Shown here: positions 1 to 7,000 of the stretch, in pieces
How the letters are laid out: every line of letters begins with the position of its first letter
Numbering within the stretch: position 1 is the stretch's first letter
NCBI GenBank assembly: GCA_035275625.1
Contig: DATEMK010000406.1
Span: 1-19,515, forward strand
Reading direction: 5' to 3'
DNA length: 19,515 nucleotides
Source: DATEMK01 sp035275625
GTDB lineage: Bacteria; Bacteroidota; Bacteroidia; AKYH767-A; OLB10
Made by a program: the position numbers and the translations under genes
Notes under the pieces: model-generated
Told to the model about the DNA's origin: nothing
Seen by the model: the letters and a program-made list of their open reading frames with translations, nothing else
Database searches by the model: none

Positions 1-68
1 TTATTTGCATTCACAAATTCAATCCAATTCTTCTACTTTTACAAAACTCATTACTCTTAAATATTGTT

Positions 69-1490
69 ATGAAAAAATATTTTTTTATTACCTGTATTCT
101 GCTGGTTGCGCAAAAAAATGCTTTCTCTCAAAAAGTGTGGACACTGAAAGAATGTGTGGATTATGCTTTGCAGAATAATATCACGATTAAACAAAGCGAA
201 ATATCCTCGCTGACTGCGCAAACATACCAGGCACAAAGTATTTACAATTTATTCCCTTCGCTTAACGGAACCGGTTCTTATTCTACCAACAGCGGTCGTT
301 CGGTTGACCCGACCAGCTACCTGTTTACCACTTCAACCATACAGTCGGGGAATGTTTCGCTCAATGCAAGCGTTACAGTGTTCAATGGTTTTCAGCTGCA
401 AAATGAACTGAAGCAAAGCAGGCTGAATTACATGACGAGCAAATATGATCTTGAAAAAATAAAAGATGATATTTCATTAAATGTTGCCGCCACTTATTTG
501 CAGGTACTTTACAGCAATGAACAATTAAAGGCCTCGAACGACCGCCTTGATGCATTAGTAAAACAAAAAAACCGCACCAGGCTTTTAACCGATGCAGGTA
601 CGCTTCCGGCAGGAAGCCTGCTGGACGCTGAAGCCCAGGTTGCCAATGAAGAATACACAAAAGTAACAGCAGAAAATTCACTGGTTTCATCTTATCTGAG
701 CTTAACGCAATTGTTAAATCTCGATTCAATCGGTGATTTTAAAACTGAAAATCCGAAAGTGGAAATACCTGATCAGAGTATTTTGAATGTTCCTGTTTCT
801 GAAATTTATGCCACTGCATTAAAAACCAAGCCTGAAATAAAAAGCGCGGATTCTAAAGTACTGAGCGCTGGAAAAGGGCTGGCAATTTCCAGGGGCGGAT
901 ATTTTCCGAGAGTATCGCTTTTTGGTTCCTTAAGCTCCAGCTATTCCAGCCAGAGCGACAGGATCATCGGGATTCCTATATTTGGCGGGTATGCACCCAG
1001 CACGAATATCACCTCCGCAGGAGACACAGTTTTAACCCCCATCTACAATTATGCTTTTGAAAAAACTCCTATAGGAGATCAGTTTGATAATAACTTCTAC
1101 AAGTCAGTGGGCGTTAGTTTGAACATCCCTATTTTTAACGGGCTCTCATCGCGCTCGTCTGTTAAACGCGCAAAGCTGAATTATGAAACCGCAAAATACA
1201 GCGCAGAGCTTGCAAGAAATACATTGTACAAAAGCATCCAGCAGGCGTATGCAGATGCTGTTGCCGCGCTGAATAAATACAAGGCCTCCGAAAAAAGCGT
1301 GGATGCTTTAACACAGTCGTTTAATTACACAGATAAAAAATTTAATGCAGGATTGATCACCTCACTTGATTTTCTTACAGCAAGAAATAACCTGACGCTT
1401 GCAGAATCCAACCTGCTCCAGGCGAAATATGATTTTATTTTCAGATTAAAAGTGCTGGATTTTTACATGGGAAAACCAATTGTATATTAA
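69..1490 (+). CDS. TolC-family outer membrane efflux channel
   Basis: This is a 473-residue outer membrane channel of the TolC type, expected to form the exit duct of a tripartite efflux or export pump. Residues 1-20 form a Sec signal peptide (MKK, a hydrophobic core, then AFSQ). The mature protein opens with the family signature WTLKECVDYALQNN and has two similar halves, each with long helices and a strand pair. The strand regions read VSLNASVTVFNGFQ in the first half and VGVSLNIPIFNGLSS in the second, which is the internal duplication typical of TolC. Length is normal for Bacteroidota members. The ATG is set by the signal peptide; there is no Shine-Dalgarno sequence. The next gene, 177 bp downstream on the same strand, encodes the matching periplasmic adaptor. 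The inner-membrane component is not in the window. The substrate cannot be inferred. The family assignment is secure. Confidence 0.93.
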   Translation: MKKYFFITCILLVAQKNAFSQKVWTLKECVDYALQNNITIKQSEISSLTAQTYQAQSIYNLFPSLNGTGSYSTNSGRSVDPTSYLFTTSTIQSGNVSLNASVTVFNGFQLQNELKQSRLNYMTSKYDLEKIKDDISLNVAATYLQVLYSNEQLKASNDRLDALVKQKNRTRLLTDAGTLPAGSLLDAEAQVANEEYTKVTAENSLVSSYLSLTQLLNLDSIGDFKTENPKVEIPDQSILNVPVSEIYATALKTKPEIKSADSKVLSAGKGLAISRGGYFPRVSLFGSLSSSYSSQSDRIIGIPIFGGYAPSTNITSAGDTVLTPIYNYAFEKTPIGDQFDNNFYKSVGVSLNIPIFNGLSSRSSVKRAKLNYETAKYSAELARNTLYKSIQQAYADAVAALNKYKASEKSVDALTQSFNYTDKKFNAGLITSLDFLTARNNLTLAESNLLQAKYDFIFRLKVLDFYMGKPIVY

Positions 1491-1494
1491 TAAT

Positions 1495-1600
1495 GGAAAG
1501 TGAGAAAGTGAGCCTTTTGGAGAACAAGAAAACAGGAAATGAAAAAATGAGAAAATGAAAGGAAATTCTTTTTTCACACTTTCACACTCTCCCACTTTCC
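1495..1600. repeat. Imperfect long inverted repeat between channel and adaptor genes
   Basis: GGAAAGTG at 1495-1502 is the exact reverse complement of CACTTTCC at 1593-1600, and AAAGTG at 1505-1510 is matched by CACTTT at 1577-1582. Between them the + strand is strongly purine-rich up to about 1563, then pyrimidine-rich. The transcript could fold into a long imperfect hairpin between the two cistrons. This could be an attenuator, an RNA processing site or a dispersed intergenic repeat. I do not see a clean terminator. Confidence 0.45.
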
Positions 1601-1638
1601 CGTTTCCAAACAAAAAAAATAATAATAAAAATAATTTC

Positions 1639-1646
1639 TAACTTTC
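1639..1646 (+). promoter_or_regulatory. Weak candidate -7 promoter box for the adaptor gene
   Basis: TAACTTTC matches the Bacteroidota -7 consensus TAnnTTTG at all but the last base and lies 21 bp before the adaptor ATG. No convincing -33 TTG is visible at the usual distance. The adaptor may instead be read from a promoter upstream of the channel gene. Confidence 0.3.
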
Positions 1647-1667
1647 GCCTCTTAAACTTTTTAAGCT

Positions 1668-3050
1668 ATGGCAAAAAATAAAAAAGCATTAAAATATATT
1701 GGGATAACTTTAGTGGTCTTGATCATATTGCTCACCATCGCAAAATCAAAAGGATGGATCGGCAGCGAGGACGCAACAAAAGTAAGCGCAGAAAAAGCCA
1801 GCCGCCAGACTATTGTTGAAACCGTTTCAGCCAGCGGCAAAGTGCAGCCCGAAGTAGAAGTAAAAATGAGCGCGGATGTATCGGGTGAAATTGTTGAAAT
1901 GAATATAAAGGAAGGTGATGTGGTAAAAAAAGGAACACTGCTTTGCAAGATAAACCCTGAAATTTATGTTTCCAACCTGGACCGCACCGTGGCTTCTGTT
2001 AATTCATCAAAAGCAAATCTTGAAAACAGTAAAATGCGATTGCTACAAACACAATCACAATTTACAAAAGCGGAATTAACCTTTAACAGGAATAAAAAAC
2101 TGTTTGATGACGGAGCCATATCAGCCTCTGACTTTGAAACCATTAAATCAGCGTATGAGGTTGCAAAAGCTGAAGTGGATGCAGCTCAGCAAAGTGTCCG
2201 CGCTTCGGAATTCGGGGTGAACAGTGCTGATGCAGTGGTTAAAGAAGCAAAAGAAAATTTAAACAAGACTTCCATTTTTGCTCCCGTTGACGGAACTATT
2301 TCAAAACTGAGCGTTGAAAAAGGTGAGCGCGTTGTCGGAACTTCTCAAATGGCAGGCACGGAAATCATGCGCATTGCAAACCTGAATGAAATGGAAGTGA
2401 GTGTAGATGTAAGTGAAAATGATATTGTTCGTGTGCATTTGAATGATACTGCCATCATTGATGTGGATGCGTACATGGACAGAAAGTTCAAAGGCATTGT
2501 AACCGAAATTGCAAACTCAGCAAACATCACCGGTCAAAGCACTGACCAGGTAACGAATTTTATAGTGAAAGTCAGAATACTCCGGGAATCCTACCAGGAT
2601 TTGATTCCAAAAGAGAATCCGGCTTATTCACCATTCAGACCGGGCATGTCAGCAACAGTGGAAATTCAAACAAAGCGCGTTTCGAATGTTGTTGCTGTTC
2701 CGATCCAGGCTGTGACGACACGAGACACTGCTTTAAAAAAATCTTCAAAAGTTATGAAGCGCCCGGGAGATGAAGATGAAAACGATAGCGGAGAATCATC
2801 CGCAAAAACGGCTAAAACTTCCGACCAAAAGATAAATGAATGTGTTTTTTTAATCCAGGAGGAAAAAGCAAAAATGACTTCCGTAAAAACCGGCATCCAG
2901 GACAATATGTATATTGAAATTGTGAGTGGGTTGAAAGAGGGCGACCAGGTTGCAACAGGACCCTTCAGTGTAATTTCCAAAACATTAAAGGATGGAAACA
3001 AAATAAAAGTTGTTCGCAAAGAAGAACTTTTCGCGAAAGAGAAAAAATAA
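1668..3050 (+). CDS. Efflux periplasmic adaptor (HlyD/MacA-type membrane fusion protein)
   Basis: This 460-residue protein is a membrane-fusion adaptor that links an inner-membrane transporter to the TolC channel encoded just upstream. Residues 9-26 form one N-terminal membrane anchor. The first biotinyl-lipoyl-like half follows at about 45-100 (VSGEIVEMNIKEGDVVKKG). A long coiled-coil hairpin spans about 100-195, rich in A, K, E, S and N. The second lipoyl half is at about 200-235 (IFAPVDGTISKLSVEKGE). A beta-barrel and a membrane-proximal domain complete the protein (EIVSGLKEGDQVATGP near the C-terminus). The MacA-like organisation suggests an ABC (MacB-type) partner, but an RND partner is not excluded and neither is in the window. 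An acidic, low-complexity insertion sits at residues 357-388. The ATG at 1668 puts the anchor at the normal position. Confidence 0.93.
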   Translation: MAKNKKALKYIGITLVVLIILLTIAKSKGWIGSEDATKVSAEKASRQTIVETVSASGKVQPEVEVKMSADVSGEIVEMNIKEGDVVKKGTLLCKINPEIYVSNLDRTVASVNSSKANLENSKMRLLQTQSQFTKAELTFNRNKKLFDDGAISASDFETIKSAYEVAKAEVDAAQQSVRASEFGVNSADAVVKEAKENLNKTSIFAPVDGTISKLSVEKGERVVGTSQMAGTEIMRIANLNEMEVSVDVSENDIVRVHLNDTAIIDVDAYMDRKFKGIVTEIANSANITGQSTDQVTNFIVKVRILRESYQDLIPKENPAYSPFRPGMSATVEIQTKRVSNVVAVPIQAVTTRDTALKKSSKVMKRPGDEDENDSGESSAKTAKTSDQKINECVFLIQEEKAKMTSVKTGIQDNMYIEIVSGLKEGDQVATGPFSVISKTLKDGNKIKVVRKEELFAKEKK

Positions 3051-3080
3051 AAAAGTTTCTGGTTTATGTTTTTAAGTTAA

Positions 3081-3132
3081 AAATCGTACAACTTGTCCCG
3101 ATTAATCGGGATTGTACATTTTAAATCGTACA
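3081..3132. repeat. Palindrome bounded by 10-bp direct repeats upstream of tsaB
   Basis: A perfect 16-bp palindrome, TCCCGATTAATCGGGA, lies at 3096-3111. It is enclosed by GTACAA (3086-3091) and TTGTAC (3112-3117), which can pair as an outer stem with a small internal loop. The whole is bracketed by the direct repeat AAATCGTACA at 3081-3090 and 3123-3132. The arrangement looks like a small palindromic element between target-duplication-like repeats, or a local duplication. The same TCCCGAT/ATCGGGA arms recur inside tsaB. Confidence 0.6.
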
Positions 3133-3146
3133 TAATAATTAACATT

Positions 3147-3860
3147 TTGGCTCTGATTTTATGTATTGAGACAGCTACTGATGTTTGTTCGGTGGCGCTT
3201 GCAAAAGATGGTTTCTTATTAGCCATTGCAGAAAGCGATGAACCAAAATCACATGCGGGAATTGTTACAAAATTTATTGATCAAGTAATGCATGAAGGTA
3301 AATCAGAGCTTTCTCAGCTCGATGCAATTTCAATTAGCAAAGGGCCCGGCTCATATACCGGGCTGAGAATCGGAACTGCCACTGCAAAAGGATTGTGCTA
3401 CGCTTTGGACAAACCATTGATTGCAATCAACACATTGCAATCAATGACTGCTTTTCTTCTGAATTCATATCAGCCTCAAACCTCTCCCGATGATTATCGG
3501 GATAAATCTCCAGCCTTTTTTATTCCTCTTATTGATGCCCGCAGAATGGAAGTTTACACAGCAATATTTGACAGTTCGCTGAATGAAATTTCTGAAACCA
3601 AAGCAGAGGTCATCTCAGAAAATTCTTTTTCTGAAATATTAAAAGAAAACAATATTCTTTTTTTCGGAGACGGAATGGGTAAATGTAAAAAGATTTTGGA
3701 CTCAAATTCAAATGCAGAATTCGCGGATGACTTCAAAACATCCGCAATGGGAATGTTTTTATTATCTGAAAAGGCTTTTGCAGAAAAAATGTTTGAAGAC
3801 ATTGCGTATTTTGAACCTTTCTACCTGAAAGATTTTGTTGGAAATAAGCCAAAAGGTTAA
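3147..3860 (+). CDS. tsaB: tRNA t6A biosynthesis protein TsaB
   Basis: TsaB is the non-catalytic ASKHA-fold partner that dimerises with TsaD (with TsaE) to transfer threonylcarbamoyl to A37 of ANN-decoding tRNAs in the cytoplasm. The hallmarks are the N-terminal strand ALILCIETATDVCSVAL and GPGSYTGLRIGTATAKGL, followed by PLIDARRMEVYTAIFD. I place the start at TTG 3147, giving MALILCIETATDVC and 237 residues. The reading frame extends back to another TTG at 3093, but that would add 18 residues encoded by a palindromic repeat before the first family-conserved strand. No in-frame ATG is close enough. A TCCCGAT/ATCGGGA palindrome at 3485-3502 is translated as part of a variable loop just before PLIDARRMEVY. 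The gene lies 96 bp after the adaptor and could share its transcript. The C-terminus (FEPFYLKDFVGNKPKG) is typical of Bacteroidota TsaB. Confidence 0.93.
   Translation: MALILCIETATDVCSVALAKDGFLLAIAESDEPKSHAGIVTKFIDQVMHEGKSELSQLDAISISKGPGSYTGLRIGTATAKGLCYALDKPLIAINTLQSMTAFLLNSYQPQTSPDDYRDKSPAFFIPLIDARRMEVYTAIFDSSLNEISETKAEVISENSFSEILKENNILFFGDGMGKCKKILDSNSNAEFADDFKTSAMGMFLLSEKAFAEKMFEDIAYFEPFYLKDFVGNKPKG
3485..3502. repeat. TCCCGAT/ATCGGGA palindrome inside tsaB
   Basis: TCCCGAT (3485-3491) and ATCGGGA (3496-3502) form a 7-bp perfect stem with a GATT loop. It is in frame within tsaB, encoding SPDDYRD in a poorly conserved loop. The arms are identical to those of the palindrome at 3096-3111, which suggests a dispersed palindromic repeat tolerated in the coding sequence. 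Confidence 0.6.
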
Positions 3861-3888
3861 ATTCAGTACTCATTATTTCCTGCGGGGG

Positions 3889-3903
3889 TGAAAAAAATCC
3901 TGG
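3889..3903 (+). other. Shared downstream motif, copy 1 (after tsaB)
   Basis: TGAAAAAAATCCTGG begins 29 bases after the tsaB stop. Near-identical strings occur downstream of the adhesin gene (9972-9986) and of the hydrolase gene (18613-18599, minus strand), each in the sense orientation of the upstream gene. The role is unknown. Confidence 0.35.
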
Positions 3904-3967
3904 TTAAGCAACTTTTTTGGAGATAAAAGCGTCTTTTATTATAGTTTTATGATAAAAATCCAAAAAA

Positions 3968-3985
3968 ATCATACAAAAGTATGAT
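3968..3985. repeat. Inverted repeat upstream of the adhesin gene
   Basis: ATCATAC and GTATGAT are perfect 7-bp arms around AAAA, and are followed within 7 bases by a run of T. A second hairpin (ATAAAAG, loop CGT, CTTTTAT) lies at 3923-3939. One of these may end the tsaB transcript. Alternatively the first, about 32 bp upstream of the adhesin -7 box, may be an operator. The 202-bp gap between tsaB and the adhesin contains only these, the shared motif at 3889 and the promoter box. Confidence 0.4.
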
Positions 3986-4016
3986 ATCTGAATTTTTTTT
4001 ATTTAATATTTATACC

Positions 4017-4024
4017 TATATTTG
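4017..4024 (+). promoter_or_regulatory. Candidate promoter -7 box for the adhesin gene
   Basis: TATATTTG is a full match to the Bacteroidota consensus TAnnTTTG. It lies 38 bp before the ATG, which would give a leader of roughly 30 nt. No clear -33 TTG is seen; the upstream stretch is almost pure A/T. Confidence 0.55.
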
Positions 4025-4062
4025 TCAGAACCATTAAACAACAATTTAACAACCGCAGGGAA

Positions 4063-7000
4063 ATGAGAAAAATCTACTTATTATTTGGAATAATCTTTTC
4101 AATTTCGGCAAATTTATTTGCTCAGTTAAGTGTTACTCCCGGAGTTACACCTGCAACTTTGGTAAATACTATTTTAGGAACCGGGGTTACAGTTTCAAAT
4201 ATTACCTACACGGGAGTCGCTTCTGCAAGCGGAACATTCACGTGGGGGGCGAGTGGTAATGGCGGGTTTTCCAATGGAATTTTATTAACCAGCGGAAGCG
4301 CTTCCATTGCCACAGTTTTTAATTCGGCAAGCGGACAGGGAAATGATAACGGGCTTGTCGCAACCGATCCGCAGCTTAATACTTTAACAACCGGACAAAC
4401 TCAGGATGTTTGTGTTTTGGAATTTGATTTTTCTGTTGCTTCTGATTCTGTTGCGTTTAATTACGTTTTTGCCTCGGATGAATATAGCGATTATGCCAAT
4501 ACCGGCTGTAATGATGTATTTGGATTTTTTATAAGCGGTCCCGGCATTGTGGGACAAAAGAATATTGCGATTGTCCCCGGAACTACAACTCCTATGACAA
4601 TTAATAACGTGAATAATGGGGGTCCTGTTCCGCATGGTACACTGCCCACAGGACCCTGCTCGAATTGTGCATATTTCAGGGATAATACTGTGCCCGTTAC
4701 ATACTCAACCGCGTATGATGGATTAACAACTACTATGGTTGCCGGAAGTTTGGTTCAGCCATGTGCAACCTATCACATTAAACTTGCTATTGGTGATGTA
4801 TGTGATGGTATTTTTGATTCAGGTGTTTTTCTTAAAGGAAATAGTTTTTCTTCTTTTGGTTCTGTGCATATTTTGGCTAACGGTATTTCTTACAATTCAG
4901 GTTCCACCGCGTATGCCTGTACAGGAACTTCTGTTACACTCTCTGTGAATCCGGCCCCGAATTATTTATGGAACACCGGTGCTACCACGCAAAGCATTGT
5001 AATTGACGAAAACAACATCAATGCGACCGGGATTTATCAATTCCAAACCTCATTTGGAAATTGTTTTACATTTTCCACCATTCATATCGTGTTTGTTGTA
5101 CCAACAGCAACCATCACCCCGTTAGGACCCACATCACTTTGTCCTGGCGACAGCGTTACATTGCAGGCTAATGCGGGTAATTCATATTTATGGTCAACTG
5201 GTGCAACGACTCAAAATATTACTGTAAATGCTACCGGTACATATACAGTAACGGTTACTCAAAATGGAAATTGTTCAGCTACATCTCTGCCGTTACAGGT
5301 CACAGTTGGAAACAGCGGTTCAGCAAATATATCAGGCACTACGAGCTTATGCAACGGTGCAAATACAACACTGACTGCCAGCCTGGGACAAAGCTATTTA
5401 TGGTCAGGCGGGCAGACAACTCAATCAATCACCGTAAGTACGTCAGCTATATACTCAGTGACTGTTACACAGGCCGGAGGATGTACTGCTACTGCATCAG
5501 TGAGCGTTAATGTTAACCCTTCTCCGGTTCCGGCTATTACAGGAATCCTCGCTGCTTGCCAGGGTGCAAATGCATCGTTAGATGCAGGAGCCCCCTATAC
5601 AAGCTATTTATGGAATACCTCCGCTACAACTCAAACTATCGCACCCGGAATTGCGGGTACATATACCGTTACAGTTACGGATGCAAACGGATGTACAGGT
5701 TCAACAACTGCAAATGTTACTATAAATGCATTGCCCACTCCTGTAATCGCAGGAATTTTCTCTGTATGCCAGGGTGCAAATGCTTCCTTAAATTCAGGTG
5801 CCGGTTATACAGCTTATTTGTGGAATACTTCAGCCACTACCCAGACAATTACTCCTGGAACTGCTGGTACATATACTGTTACAGTTACCAATGGATTTAA
5901 CTGTACGGCAAGCATAAGTCAGAATGTTACGGTGAATGCCTTACCGGTTCCCGTAATTGCAGGTCCTGCTGCTTTCTGCCAGGGGAACTTTACCATTTTT
6001 GATGCAGGAGCAGGATATACAAATTATCTCTGGTCAAACAGTGCAGCCACACAAACCATTAATATCAGCACTGCAGGCACTTTTACGGTAACTGTTACCA
6101 ATGCAAACGGATGTACGGGTTCAACTTCAAAAACCACAATTCTAAATCCGTTACCTGTTCCGGCAATTACCGGAACACTCTCTGTTTGCCAGGGCACAAA
6201 TGCCTCTTTAAGTGCAGGTGGTCCTTATTCAGGATATTTATGGAATACTTCAGCTGTAACACAAACCATCACCCCCGGAATTGCGGGTACATATACCGTT
6301 ACAGTTACGGATGCAAACGGATGTACAGGTTCAACAACAGCCAATGTTGCTGTTAATGCATTACCCACTCCTGCCATAGCAGGAATCTTCTCTGTATGCC
6401 AGGGTGCAAATGCTTCCTTAAATGCAGGTGCCGGTTATACAGGTTATTTATGGAATACTTCGGCTACTACACAATCTATAACTCCCGGAACTTCGGGTAC
6501 ATATACTGTTACAGTTACCAATGGATTTAATTGCACTGCAAGCACAAGTCAAAGCGTTGTAGTGAATGCTTTACCGGTTCCTGTAATTGGGGGACCTCCT
6601 GCTTTCTGCCAAGGGAACTTCACAGTTTTTGACGCAGGAGCAGGCTATACAAATTATCTCTGGTCAAACAGTGCAGCCACTCAAACCATTAATATCAGCA
6701 CAGCAGGCACTTTTACGGTGACTGTTACTAATGCCAGCGGATGCACAGGTTCAGTTTCAAAAACAACAATTGTAAACCCACTGCCTGTTCCTAACATTAC
6801 GGGAATAACATCCGTCTGCCAGGGAGCTTCTACTTCATTTGATGCAGGTGCAGGTTATTCGGGTTACTCATGGTCAAGTGGCCAGGCCGGGCAGTTTATC
6901 AGTGCAGGCACCGCAGGTTTATATACCGTTACTGTCACTGATGTAAACGGATGTACGGGTTCGGATAATATTAATCTTGTTGTAAATCCTCTGCCCGTCC

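Noticed and set aside
382..729. 115-codon minus-strand frame inside the channel gene
   Set aside because: It is antisense to a strongly recognised TolC-family gene, and its translation shows no domain or plausible signal.
3093..3146. N-terminal extension of tsaB to the TTG at 3093
   Set aside because: The extra 18 codons are translated from the palindromic repeat, and the conserved TsaB strand begins right at the TTG at 3147.
5190..6356. Open frames of about 80-115 codons in another + frame within the adhesin (5190-5510, 5556-5900, 6111-6356)
   Set aside because: They recur with the 210-bp repeat period, have odd composition (Cys, Tyr, Arg rich) and are frame shadows of the Ig-like units.
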